This document shows, piece after piece, positions 24,671-33,690 of a DNA stretch of 64,000 nucleotides. Positions within the stretch are counted from its first letter, which is position 1, and every line of letters starts with the position of its first letter. The translations under genes and the position numbers were made by a program. The DNA comes from Planktosalinus lacus (GTDB taxonomy: Bacteria; Bacteroidota; Bacteroidia; Flavobacteriales; Flavobacteriaceae), in the NCBI RefSeq assembly GCF_014640155.1, contig NZ_BMGK01000004.1:169350-233349 (forward strand), given 5' to 3'. Below the pieces are notes generated by a model, which did no database searches, was not told the DNA's origin, and saw only the letters and a list, made by a program, of their open reading frames with translations.

Positions 24671-26698
24671 ATGCGTTTGGTTAATTACACGGCCTTTAAA
24701 ATCACGTTGATTTTTATACTCGGAATCCTCTTCAGTCACTTTTCAGGTATATCAGAATCAACACTATTTAAGGGGCTGATTTTTTCAGCAATCCTCCTAA
24801 TTCTCGTTTGGATCAGAGCTCGCTATCAACTATTTCAGGATGTGCTTTTTGGCTTGGCAACTTATGGAGTTCTTTTTGTATTGGGGGCGTGGTTGTATGA
24901 ATACAAACAACCGGTAAACCACAATTCACATTACAGCCACTCACAAGTTCTAACAAAACCTTTTCTGGAACTTAAAATTAAATCACAGCTCAAACCCGAC
25001 TTGTATCACGAGAAGTATATTGCAACGATCAATGCAATTGACAGGAAGCAGGCAACCGGCGATTTTTTATTGCTGGTGATTAAAGACAGTGTAATAGACA
25101 GCTATAATGTTGATGAGGTGCTTTTGGTAAAAACCACTATTGAGGAGGTTCCTGAGGTAAAAAATCCATATCAGTTTGATTATGGGGACTATTTAAAACA
25201 ATTGGGAATTTATCATCAACTAAAAATAAGTTCGTCAGAAGTTTTGAAACAAACCAGGGGTACTATTACATTAAGGGGAATAGCTGCTAGTTTAAGAAAT
25301 CAAATCAATGCCCAACTTAAAGAAAATGGATTTTCAGGCAATTCACTCACGCTGATCAATGCTTTACTACTTGGTCAGCGACGAGATTTGTCTCCCGAAA
25401 TTTATGCAGATTTTGCAGCAGCAGGTGCTGTACATATTCTGGCTGTTTCCGGTTTACATGTGGGGATCGTCATGTTGTTTTTTCAGTTTATGTTTAAACC
25501 GGTGGAGCGTTTTCGATATGGAAAAACAATTAAAGTCATCTTAGTGGTGTTGTTTTTGTGGGGATTCGCATTGATTGCCGGTTTGTCGCCATCGGTATTG
25601 AGGGCTGTGCTAATGTTTTCATTTTTAACCTACGCAATGGAAACCACCCGTGAAACAAGCACGTTCAATACTATGCTTGCTTCAGCTTTTGTATTGCTTG
25701 TCATTGACCCTAATATACTTTTTCACATTGGGTTTCAGATGAGTTATCTGGCTGTTTTTTCGATTATCTGGATCAACCCATTATTGCAAAAATATTACAG
25801 ACCTCGTTTTTTTATTGACAGAAAGATCTGGGAAACCATTACCGTAACAACCTCTGCTCAGATAGGCGTAGCCGTTTTGAGTATCTATTATTTCAATCAT
25901 TTTCCTGGATTGTTTTTTATAACCAACATTGTTATTTTACCCTTTTTAGGGATTGTATTGGGCTCCGGAATTATGATGATTATCGGCAGCCAGTTTACAA
26001 GTATTCCAAAACTGATTGTTGATGGTTACTCAAACTTGCTCGATTATAAAATCTCATTTATCAAATGGGTTGCAAGGCAAGATAGCTTTTATTTTGAGGG
26101 CTTGAGCCTTTCAATTCCCGAAGTAATCTTCATTTACTTATTGATTATAGCCTTTATTTTAGTGTTTCAGCGCAGAACCTATTTGCGCATTGTGTTCTTT
26201 CTAGTTTCAGTGGTGTTTTTACAAACCGTATTTATTTTTAAAACTTATCAAACTTCTTCACAAGAACTGGTCATATTTCAAAAAAGCAGGTTTAGCATCT
26301 TTGGCGTCAAAAACGGAACACAATTACTTGTACAGACTAATTTAGATTCTACCGAAGTTTTCAATGAGCGCTTATTGGAAAGGTATATTACTAAATCAAA
26401 TATCAGTCAGGTTTCGACAGATTCCATTTATAACAGTTTCCAATATAAGAACCTCCGGTTTTTAGTGATTGACAGCCTGGGTATTTATCCAACAACTGCA
26501 CTTGGGACTGATGTGGTAGTTTTAAGAAATAGTCCGCGTATACATTTGGAACGTATGTTAGATTCCATTCAACCCGGAAGGATTATTGCAGATGGAAGCA
26601 ATTACACTTCTTATGTAAACCGATGGCGGGAAACTTGTCATCAAAGAAAACTCCCTTTCCACCATACCGGTAAAGAGGGAGCTGTGATATTTGATTAA
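24671..26698 (+). CDS. comEC: ComEC/Rec2-type DNA uptake channel protein
   Basis: 676 residues from the ATG at 24671 (a TTG two codons upstream also reads). N-terminal helices and an OB-like DUF4131 region are followed by the Competence domain with AAAGAVHILAVSGLHVGIVMLFF near 255-280 and AGLSPSVLRAVLMFSFL, both hallmark blocks. The C-terminal 150 residues occupy the place of the metallo-beta-lactamase domain found in Gram-positive ComEC but show no HxHxDH motif. ComEC carries single-stranded DNA across the inner membrane in natural transformation. The gene stands alone between two minus-strand genes. Confidence 0.92.
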   Translation: MRLVNYTAFKITLIFILGILFSHFSGISESTLFKGLIFSAILLILVWIRARYQLFQDVLFGLATYGVLFVLGAWLYEYKQPVNHNSHYSHSQVLTKPFLELKIKSQLKPDLYHEKYIATINAIDRKQATGDFLLLVIKDSVIDSYNVDEVLLVKTTIEEVPEVKNPYQFDYGDYLKQLGIYHQLKISSSEVLKQTRGTITLRGIAASLRNQINAQLKENGFSGNSLTLINALLLGQRRDLSPEIYADFAAAGAVHILAVSGLHVGIVMLFFQFMFKPVERFRYGKTIKVILVVLFLWGFALIAGLSPSVLRAVLMFSFLTYAMETTRETSTFNTMLASAFVLLVIDPNILFHIGFQMSYLAVFSIIWINPLLQKYYRPRFFIDRKIWETITVTTSAQIGVAVLSIYYFNHFPGLFFITNIVILPFLGIVLGSGIMMIIGSQFTSIPKLIVDGYSNLLDYKISFIKWVARQDSFYFEGLSLSIPEVIFIYLLIIAFILVFQRRTYLRIVFFLVSVVFLQTVFIFKTYQTSSQELVIFQKSRFSIFGVKNGTQLLVQTNLDSTEVFNERLLERYITKSNISQVSTDSIYNSFQYKNLRFLVIDSLGIYPTTALGTDVVVLRNSPRIHLERMLDSIQPGRIIADGSNYTSYVNRWRETCHQRKLPFHHTGKEGAVIFD

Positions 26699-26709
26699 TG
26701 CCTAAAAAG

Positions 26710-27249
26710 TTATTGAAACGTAGGCTTGAAGTTTTTTTGATATTCATTCCAGGCAGCAGAAGTAGTCAAATTTTTATAATCATCATTGGCCATCATCTTC
26801 AGATATATTTCTAATTGTTGAGGGGTTTTGTAACCAGGAACAGCTTGAATAAATGTTCCTTCTTCGTCAAAATAAGCCAGACTTGGATAACCGGTTACTT
26901 TCAATGCTCTTGTAAAAAGATGTGTGGCATTTCTACCCTTTCTACCTTCCTGGTATTGAGGGTTTTTGTATGTAAAGCCGTTGTATGTTACTACTTCTTT
27001 TCCTTCAGCATTAAACTTTACCGGATAAAAATGGGTGTTGATATAGTTTATCACATCCCTGTTTGAGAATGTGTTTTTGTCTAGCAATTTGCAGGGGCCA
27101 CACCACACCGTGTATACATCAACAAATATTTTTTTAGGTTCTTCTTTTTGAGCTTCCAAAGCCTCATTCATTGACATCCATTGTATTTCCTGTCCTGAAC
27201 TCACAAAAGAGGTGAGAGCTAAAAATGCACTGAGAATAATATATTTCAT
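26710..27249 (-). CDS. Periplasmic thioredoxin-fold protein
   Basis: 179 residues with a signal peptide (MKYIILSAFLALTSFVSSGQ). The redox motif is WCGPC (Cys50, Cys53) in IFVDVYTVWCGPCKLLDKNTF, followed by an insertion (about 80-110) and the cis-Pro segment VTGYPSLAYFDEEG. It resembles the DUF255/SoxW group of thiol:disulfide proteins in the periplasm. It is convergent with comEC (11-base gap between stops), and no partner membrane reductase is adjacent, so its electron source is unknown. Confidence 0.9.
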   Translation of the reverse strand: MKYIILSAFLALTSFVSSGQEIQWMSMNEALEAQKEEPKKIFVDVYTVWCGPCKLLDKNTFSNRDVINYINTHFYPVKFNAEGKEVVTYNGFTYKNPQYQEGRKGRNATHLFTRALKVTGYPSLAYFDEEGTFIQAVPGYKTPQQLEIYLKMMANDDYKNLTTSAAWNEYQKNFKPTFQ

Positions 27250-27390
27250 TTCTTATTTATTTAGTTGTTTTTAAAAGATCATTAAATGATCAAATCAGTT
27301 ATTTTGATTTATCAGCCTTAAACCAATTCGTCATAAATTAATTTTTAGTTTTACTTGAACTGATTCCTTTACTTTAATTTTTACAAATTC

Positions 27391-27421
27391 AAAAAGCGTT
27401 CCAAATATATGAAACGCTTTT
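27391..27421 (-). terminator. Intrinsic terminator of the peptidase-POT operon
   Basis: AAAAGCGTT (27392-27400) pairs with AACGCTTTT (27413-27421). On the minus strand it follows the stop of the POT gene at 27448 by about 27 bases and ends in a T-run. Confidence 0.75.
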
Positions 27422-27447
27422 CAAAGATTAAAAATTGTAATAAATCT

Positions 27448-29034
27448 TTAACGGATTCCGTGCATCATTTTGATTAGTTTTCCGTTGAGCAATAGCATAA
27501 CTATACCTGCTCCAATAGGCACCAGTGTAAAAATCATAAAGAAAGTTGCCATTGAGTAATTTTCAACAATCACATCGATGTAACTTCCTGTAATACCTCC
27601 CAACAAGTTGGCAAAGAAACTGGAAACAAACCAAATACCAAACATCAACCCAACTAGTTTTTTGGGTGATAATTTACTTACATAAGAAAGACCCACAGGA
27701 GAAAGACACAGTTCACCAAGCGTATGGAATAAATAAGCAAAAATCAAAAAGATCATACTAACGGCAGCCGTTGAAGCTCCCTGAGGGATGGACATTGAAC
27801 CGTAGGCAAGAATCCCAAAACCTAAACCAAGTAGTATGAGTCCAACTGCAAACTTGACCGGTCCGGATGGATTGTATTTACTTTCCCACAGTTTAGAAAA
27901 GAGGGGTGCAAATGCAATAATAAAGAAAGAGTTCAAGATTCCAAACCAGGAAGCAGGCACTTCAGATTGTTCTGAGTTGAATTCACGGTAAAGCATCCAA
28001 ATTACAATAGCCCATATAATCACAAAACTGGTTCCCAGAAATATGTTAGATAGCGCATACTTTTTAAAAGTTTGTTTGAAAAGCATGATCAGTACCCAGG
28101 TTATAATGACCAGTGGTACAATTGTCAACAAGGTGTTGAATATTTTAAAAATCAGTGCTCCATTATCAACCAGTACACGATCTGTATAATCCTTTGCAAA
28201 AATGGTCATTGACCCACCGGCCTGTTCAAAAGCCCACCAAAAGAAAATGGTGAAAAATGCAAAAATCCCGATTACTTTTAATCTGTCATTGCTCACGTGT
28301 TTTGGCACTTCGACCTCGGGTAAATCGGGGTTTTCGTCTTCCTGAATATCTACCCCGGGAGCAGCGTCAATAAAGCTGTCGGTTTTAGCGGGTTTCATAC
28401 CTATTTTCCCAAAAATACTTTGTGCATAATGAAATTGTAGCATTCCGAAAAACATAAAGATTCCTGCCAGGCCAAAGCCCCAGTGCCATCCTACTTTTTC
28501 ACCAATATAGCCACAGAGCATAATTCCAAGGAAGGCTCCTGCGTTGATTCCCATATAGAAAATAGTATATCCGGCATCTTTTTCTTTACCCTCGGTTTTA
28601 TACAATTGACCAACAATTGAAGAGATATTTGGTTTGAAAAGACCGTTCCCTACAATTAAAAGTACAAGCCCCAGATAGAAAAACGGATCTGCAAACACTT
28701 CCAACGCCATAGAAAGGTGCCCTAAAGTCATTATGAGCGCTCCTAAAAATACCGCTTTTCGGTAACCCGTTATTTTATCGGCGATGAGTCCTCCCAAAAT
28801 TGGAGTAATATAGACCAACGAGGTATACCATCCATAAAGGATTAAAGCATCTGCACGGTCCCAGCCCCATCCTTCATCAAGCAATGAAGTAACTAAAAAC
28901 AGCACCAACAAAGCACGCATTCCATAGTATGAAAAGCGCTCCCACATTTCTGTAAAAAACAAGACAAACAACCCTGAAGGATGCCCCAGTACTGTTTTTT
29001 GATTTTCAGTCGAACCTCCAAATTTAAATTCCAT
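27448..29034 (-). CDS. POT/PTR family proton-dependent oligopeptide transporter
   Basis: 528 residues with about 12-14 membrane helices. The opening GHPSGLFVLFFTEMWERFSYYGMRALLVLFL carries the E-x-x-E-R-F-x-Y-Y motif of the family, followed by GGLIADKITGYRKAVFLGA and FKPNISSIVGQLY. The large central loop (about 215-250) is Asp/Pro-rich. It imports di- and tripeptides with protons. It lies 32 bases behind the DPP-IV-like gene, a pairing that makes sense: the peptidase releases dipeptides which this carrier imports. A terminator follows. Confidence 0.95.
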   Translation of the reverse strand: MEFKFGGSTENQKTVLGHPSGLFVLFFTEMWERFSYYGMRALLVLFLVTSLLDEGWGWDRADALILYGWYTSLVYITPILGGLIADKITGYRKAVFLGALIMTLGHLSMALEVFADPFFYLGLVLLIVGNGLFKPNISSIVGQLYKTEGKEKDAGYTIFYMGINAGAFLGIMLCGYIGEKVGWHWGFGLAGIFMFFGMLQFHYAQSIFGKIGMKPAKTDSFIDAAPGVDIQEDENPDLPEVEVPKHVSNDRLKVIGIFAFFTIFFWWAFEQAGGSMTIFAKDYTDRVLVDNGALIFKIFNTLLTIVPLVIITWVLIMLFKQTFKKYALSNIFLGTSFVIIWAIVIWMLYREFNSEQSEVPASWFGILNSFFIIAFAPLFSKLWESKYNPSGPVKFAVGLILLGLGFGILAYGSMSIPQGASTAAVSMIFLIFAYLFHTLGELCLSPVGLSYVSKLSPKKLVGLMFGIWFVSSFFANLLGGITGSYIDVIVENYSMATFFMIFTLVPIGAGIVMLLLNGKLIKMMHGIR

Positions 29035-29066
29035 ATAATTTCAGTTAATTAGTTAATATTCGTTTT

Positions 29067-31238
29067 TTATAAATTTTCCAAAATGAATTTAGTCATTTTA
29101 TTGTATAAATGTAAGCGGGTATTGCCCCCGTAAATTCCGTGGTTTTTATCAGGGTAAATGGCCCATTCAAATTCTTTGTTTGCCTGCACCAGTTCTTCTA
29201 CTAACCGTGTGGTGTTTTGAACATGCACATTGTCATCTGCACTTCCGTGCACCAAAAGATATTTTCCTTTGAGCTTGTCTACATGTGAAATGGGGGAATT
29301 ATCATCATAACCAGAGGGGTTTTCCTGGGGTGTCAACATATAACGCTCAGTATAAATTGTGTCATAAAACCTCCAGCTTGTTACCGGTGCCACTGCTATG
29401 GCAAGTGCAAAAGTGTCTGCTCCCTGAAAAAGCGCATTTGAAGACATAAAGCCGCCATAACTCCATCCCCAAATTCCAATACGGCTTGCATCTATATATG
29501 AGCGGCTACCCAGTTCTTTAGCTGCGTCAATTTGATCGATGGTTTCATATTTACCCAATTCTTTTTGAGTCATTTTTTTGAAGTCACGCCCTTTCAGTCC
29601 GGTACCCCTTCCATCCACACAAGCAATGATATAACCTTGTTGGGCCAGCATTTGATGCCAGTAATCATTGGTGCCGTTCCAGCTGTTGGATACCGATTGT
29701 GATCCCGGTCCGGAATATTGGAACATCAACATTGGATATTGTTTTTCCGGGTCAAAATCCAATGGCTTGATTAAATACATATTGAGAGCTTCACCATTTA
29801 TACTAATAGTAGAGAATTCTTTTGGCGAGATTTTATAATTGTTCAGTTTTTTTGTGAGGTCTGTATTTTCTTTGATGACTCTTATTTTTTTTCCGCTTGA
29901 AGCATTTCTAAGTGTATAAGCAGGCGGTGTGGTAGTATCTGAAAATGTATGAATAAACAAACTGAAATCAGCACTGAATGAAGCTTCGTTTCTTCCGGGG
30001 CTTGCTGCTAACGCAGTTTTGCCGTTTCCGTTGAGTTTTACTGAATATACTCCTCTGTTGATGCTTCCATTTTCAGTGCTTTGATAGAACACACTGTTGG
30101 TGTTTTCATCAAAGCCATAATAACGGGTGACTTCCCAGTTTCCATTGGTAATTTGGTCACGCAGTTTTCCCGTTTTATCATAATGATAAATATGATTCCA
30201 CCCACTTTTTTCACTGGTCCATATAAAGCTGTTGTCTTCCAGAAATGTAAGGTCATTTGTAACATCCACATAAGCAGCATCGGTTTCTGTCAGGATGCGT
30301 TTAGTAGAGTTGTTTGTCGCATCAACAAAAACAAGCTGGAGTTGATTTTGCTTTCTGTTTGTGAGTTGTACACTTAAAATATTCTTTTCGTTGGTCCACT
30401 CCAATCGGGGAATGTAATAACTTTCATAATTGGAAAGGTCAACCGGAGATGTTTTTCCGGATTTGAGGTCATAAATGTGAAGAGAAACTTCGGCGTTCTT
30501 TTCTCCCGCTTTTGGATATTTAAATACTTCTTGTTTTGGGTATAAATCACTTCCGTAAACATCCATTGAAAATTCGGGGACTTCAGTTTCGTCAAACCTG
30601 ATATAGGCAATTTTATCACCCGTTGCATTCCAGTCAAAAGCTCTAACAAAGGCAAATTCTTCTTCATACACCCAATCTGTGATCCCGTTGATGATGTGGT
30701 TTTTCTTTCCATCAAAAGTAAACTGAAATTTCTCTCCGCTGGAGATGTTTTTAATAAACAAATTGTTTTGATAGCCGTATGCTATTTTTGAACCATCAGG
30801 TGAAAACTTGGGCTCCTGAATTTCGTTGTCTGAAACAAGTGTAAGGTTTTTATCTTCCAGATCAAACACATAATATTTTCCCAGTGTTGATCTTCTGTAA
30901 ATTGATTTCAATGAAGTTGCAATCAAGAGCTTTTTTTCATCTATACTAAAGGTGTATGACACAATTTGATCAATCTCATCAAGGTCCGCAGAGTTTATCA
31001 GGGTGATAACCTTTTCGGCAGTGTTGTAATCATAAACATCAATTGTTGAAGCCCTGTTGCTTCTGTCGTAATTCAATACACTGTATTGATTTCCATTTTG
31101 CAGTGAGTGCAGGCGCTCTAGGCTTTGAGTTCTGAATTCACCATCCCAAATTTCTTCGAGTGAGATGGTTTTTAATTGAGGGTAGACAACAGATGTAAAG
31201 AGTAATAAAAGGGGGATAATCGCTTTGTAAAAACGCAT
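29067..31238 (-). CDS. Exported DPP-IV-like S9 peptidase
   Basis: 723 residues from the start at 31238; the longer open frame (to 31298) would add 20 residues before a clear signal peptide, MRFYKAIIPLLLLFTSVVYPQ, so the inner ATG is preferred. The DPPIV N-terminal propeller covers about 90-470 and contains the conserved ITDWVYEEEF, with the Glu-Glu pair that binds the peptide N-terminus. The hydrolase domain has Ser in IGIWGWSYGGFMSSNAL, Asp in VHGSADDNVHVQNT and His in DKNHGIYGG. It removes dipeptides from peptide N-termini in the periplasm. It is followed by the POT transporter gene. Confidence 0.94.
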   Translation of the reverse strand: MRFYKAIIPLLLLFTSVVYPQLKTISLEEIWDGEFRTQSLERLHSLQNGNQYSVLNYDRSNRASTIDVYDYNTAEKVITLINSADLDEIDQIVSYTFSIDEKKLLIATSLKSIYRRSTLGKYYVFDLEDKNLTLVSDNEIQEPKFSPDGSKIAYGYQNNLFIKNISSGEKFQFTFDGKKNHIINGITDWVYEEEFAFVRAFDWNATGDKIAYIRFDETEVPEFSMDVYGSDLYPKQEVFKYPKAGEKNAEVSLHIYDLKSGKTSPVDLSNYESYYIPRLEWTNEKNILSVQLTNRKQNQLQLVFVDATNNSTKRILTETDAAYVDVTNDLTFLEDNSFIWTSEKSGWNHIYHYDKTGKLRDQITNGNWEVTRYYGFDENTNSVFYQSTENGSINRGVYSVKLNGNGKTALAASPGRNEASFSADFSLFIHTFSDTTTPPAYTLRNASSGKKIRVIKENTDLTKKLNNYKISPKEFSTISINGEALNMYLIKPLDFDPEKQYPMLMFQYSGPGSQSVSNSWNGTNDYWHQMLAQQGYIIACVDGRGTGLKGRDFKKMTQKELGKYETIDQIDAAKELGSRSYIDASRIGIWGWSYGGFMSSNALFQGADTFALAIAVAPVTSWRFYDTIYTERYMLTPQENPSGYDDNSPISHVDKLKGKYLLVHGSADDNVHVQNTTRLVEELVQANKEFEWAIYPDKNHGIYGGNTRLHLYNKMTKFILENL

Positions 31239-31399
31239 AGGTTCTTTCTTAAAAAATTGCAAGGTCAAGTTTACTAAAAAATCTCCAAAAAAAGACATTT
31301 TTAAGTGTTAAATGCATTTTTGTAAGTGATCAAACTTTAGGCACCAGAAAAGTGACCAGATTTCAAATCCTGAAAAATCATTTGATGTTTGATAAATTC

Positions 31400-31407
31400 T
31401 ATCTTTG
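31400..31407 (+). promoter_or_regulatory. -7 box (TATCTTTG) of the HMG-CoA reductase promoter
   Basis: TATCTTTG matches TAnnTTTG. A TTTG at 31381-31384 is only 15 bases upstream, a little close for the -33 element. Transcription would begin near 31414, 16 bases before the ATG at 31430. This placement rules out the longer open frame from 31352 as the translated form. Confidence 0.55.
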
Positions 31408-31429
31408 CAAAGATAAATTTGTAAGAACT

Positions 31430-32728
31430 ATGCCTAAACCTGTCACCGGATTTTCAAAACTCAGCAAGCATCAAAAAATTGATTGGCTAATAACACATTA
31501 TTTCAATAAGGACGAATCGTTTAAAGACATACTACTTGCTTATTGGAACAGTAGCCAAAAACTTCAACAGCTGCACGACGAGTTTATTGAAAACACCATT
31601 AGTAACTTTTATTTACCCTTTAGTGTGGCACCCAATTTTTTAATCAACCACCGTTTATTCACTATTCCAATGGTTATTGAAGAAAGTTCGGTGGTAGCGG
31701 CAGCCAGCAATGCCGCTAAATTTTGGATGGATCGGGGCGGTTTTGAGGCCGAAGTGATTTCAACCACTAAAAACGGTCAGGTACATTTTAATTATTATGG
31801 TGAAAAAGAAACCATTTTTGAGTTTTTCAATACTATAAAACCGGAGTTATTCAAATCGATTGTACCCCTTGAGGCCAGTATGAAAAAACGTGGTGGCGGT
31901 CTTTTAGACATGAGTCTGGTTGACAAAACCGAAGCTCTTGAAGGATATTTTTACCTGCATTGCACCTTTGAAACGGCCGATGCTATGGGCGCCAATTTTA
32001 TAAACAGCTGCCTTGAACAATTGGCCAAAACCCTAAAAGAACAAGCCGAAAAAAATTCGTTGCCTCTGGAAATCGTTATGAGTATTCTTTCCAATTATGT
32101 TCCTGAATGTTTGGTAAGAGCCCGTGTTTCATGTAAAGTGGATGCACTTACAACACCCGAATTTGAAGGAAAACAGTTTGCTGAAAAGTTTGTAAGAGCA
32201 GTAGCCATTGCCCACAATGAACCTCGCAGAGCGGTGACCCATAACAAAGGTATTATGAATGGAATTGATGCAGTGATACTTGCCACAGGAAATGATTTCA
32301 GAGCGGTTGAGGCCGGTATCCACGCTTATGCTTCCAAAAACGGTACCTACACAAGTTTAACCCACGCCCAAATTAAAGACGACATCTTTCATTTTTGGAT
32401 TGAAGTTCCTTTAGCTATCGGAACCGTCGGCGGATTGACTTCACTACATCCGCTCGTGAAAGTAGCATTAGCTATGCTTCAAAAACCAAAGGCCACAGAA
32501 TTGATGAAAATAATAGCAGTAGCAGGACTGGCTCAAAATTTTGCGGCAATTAAATCGCTTGTGACAACCGGAATTCAACAAGGGCACATGAAAATGCATT
32601 TAATGAATATACTCAATCAACTCGAAGCAACACCTGCCGAAAAAGAACTGGCAGTCAATCATTTTAAAGACACAACGGTCACACATAGTGCGGCCATTAA
32701 TTATATCAAATCCTTAAGGGAAAACTAA
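31430..32728 (+). CDS. Hydroxymethylglutaryl-CoA reductase (class II type)
   Basis: 432 residues starting MPKPVTGFSKLSKHQK at 31430. The frame is open to 31352, but a -7 box lies inside that extension. Class II hallmarks are EESSVVAAASNAAKFW, the central TADAMGANFINSCLE, ATGNDFRAVEAGIHAYA, GTVGGLTSLHPLV, and a C-terminal catalytic His likely in VTHSAAINYI. Without the N-terminal membrane domain it is soluble. It reduces HMG-CoA to mevalonate (or the reverse), supplying isoprenoid precursors. The GHMP kinase gene starts one base past its stop, so the two form an operon for the mevalonate route. Confidence 0.95.
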   Translation: MPKPVTGFSKLSKHQKIDWLITHYFNKDESFKDILLAYWNSSQKLQQLHDEFIENTISNFYLPFSVAPNFLINHRLFTIPMVIEESSVVAAASNAAKFWMDRGGFEAEVISTTKNGQVHFNYYGEKETIFEFFNTIKPELFKSIVPLEASMKKRGGGLLDMSLVDKTEALEGYFYLHCTFETADAMGANFINSCLEQLAKTLKEQAEKNSLPLEIVMSILSNYVPECLVRARVSCKVDALTTPEFEGKQFAEKFVRAVAIAHNEPRRAVTHNKGIMNGIDAVILATGNDFRAVEAGIHAYASKNGTYTSLTHAQIKDDIFHFWIEVPLAIGTVGGLTSLHPLVKVALAMLQKPKATELMKIIAVAGLAQNFAAIKSLVTTGIQQGHMKMHLMNILNQLEATPAEKELAVNHFKDTTVTHSAAINYIKSLREN

Positions 32729-32729
32729 T

Positions 32730-33638
32730 TTGAAAACCACCTTTTACAGTAACGGAAAACTACTACTCAGCTCTGAATATTTCGTTTTAGACGGCGCTGA
32801 AGCCTTGGCTATTCCCACTAGTTACGGACAAAAACTAGAAGTGAATCCTATTGTTGGAACAATTTTAAATTGGAAGAGTTTTGACCATCAAAACCACCTT
32901 TGGTTTGAAGGAAATTTTGATATCGGAGACTCTTTTCAAATACGCTCGTCTTCAAACAAAAAAATCGCTCAAACTTTACAGAGTATTTTAACTGAGGCAA
33001 AAAGTCTAAATCCATTTTTTCTTTCTGAAAACAAAGGGTTTGAAGCTCAAAGCCATATGGATTTTCCAAGAGAGTGGGGCTTGGGAAGTTCTTCAACTTT
33101 AATCAATAATGTTGCCCAATGGGCCCAGGTGGATGCTTTTGAGTTACTTCAAAATAGTTTTGGAGGCAGCGGTTATGACATTGCGTGTGCGCAACACAAC
33201 ACCCCTTTGGTTTATTCCAATAAAACTTCCCCTCCAATTGTTAGAAAGGTGGAATTTAACCCTGCTTTTAAAGATGCACTCTTTTTTTTGTATCTCAATA
33301 AGAAACAAGACAGTAAAGAAGCAATCCATCACTACAAGAAAACAGCGGTTGCCACAAAAGAACAAATAACCGCTTTTGATAAGCTCACCCAGGAGATTCT
33401 AAATGCAACAAATTTAAGGGATTTTGAAAACGCATTGAATACTCACGAAAACCTGATTTCAGAACTACTTGGATTGGAAAAAATAAAAGATCGCTTGTTT
33501 TCAGATTATGAAGGGGCTGTCAAAAGCCTTGGGGGTTGGGGTGGAGATTTTGTTTTGGCCACCGGTTACCAAGCTGTTTCCTATTTTAGGAAAAAAGGCT
33601 ATAAAGTTATAATCCCTTTTAAGGAAATGATAAAATAA
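32730..33638 (+). CDS. GHMP kinase (mevalonate-pathway kinase-like)
   Basis: 302 residues from a TTG start immediately after the HMG-CoA reductase stop; no ATG exists near the family start. The opening FYSNGKLLLSSEYFVLDGAEALAIP, the ATP loop REWGLGSSSTLINNVAQW near 113-130, GSGYDIACAQHNTPLVY and GGWGGDFVLATGY (motif 3) place it in the GHMP superfamily, in the group of Bacteroidota proteins named for their GYDIA motif. Its position suggests phosphorylation of mevalonate or phosphomevalonate; the exact step cannot be read from the sequence. A bidirectional terminator follows the stop. Confidence 0.88.
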   Translation: MKTTFYSNGKLLLSSEYFVLDGAEALAIPTSYGQKLEVNPIVGTILNWKSFDHQNHLWFEGNFDIGDSFQIRSSSNKKIAQTLQSILTEAKSLNPFFLSENKGFEAQSHMDFPREWGLGSSSTLINNVAQWAQVDAFELLQNSFGGSGYDIACAQHNTPLVYSNKTSPPIVRKVEFNPAFKDALFFLYLNKKQDSKEAIHHYKKTAVATKEQITAFDKLTQEILNATNLRDFENALNTHENLISELLGLEKIKDRLFSDYEGAVKSLGGWGGDFVLATGYQAVSYFRKKGYKVIIPFKEMIK

Positions 33639-33670
33639 AAAAGCCCTTCAGAAATCTGAAAGGCTTTTTT
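33637..33670. terminator. Bidirectional terminator between the GHMP kinase and ppiD genes
   Basis: AAAAAAGCC then TTCAGA (33637-33652, with one mismatch inside) pairs with TCTGAA and GGCTTTTTT (33655-33670) over a 2-base AA loop. A- and T-runs flank it on both sides, so it can serve the plus-strand GHMP gene and the minus-strand ppiD gene ending at 33691. Confidence 0.8.
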
Positions 33671-33690
33671 ATTAGGTGATGAATTTTTAA

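Noticed and set aside
31352-31429. 26-residue N-terminal extension of HMG-CoA reductase
   Set aside because: A promoter-like TATCTTTG lies inside it and the family normally begins close to MPKPVTGFSKL, so it is not translated.
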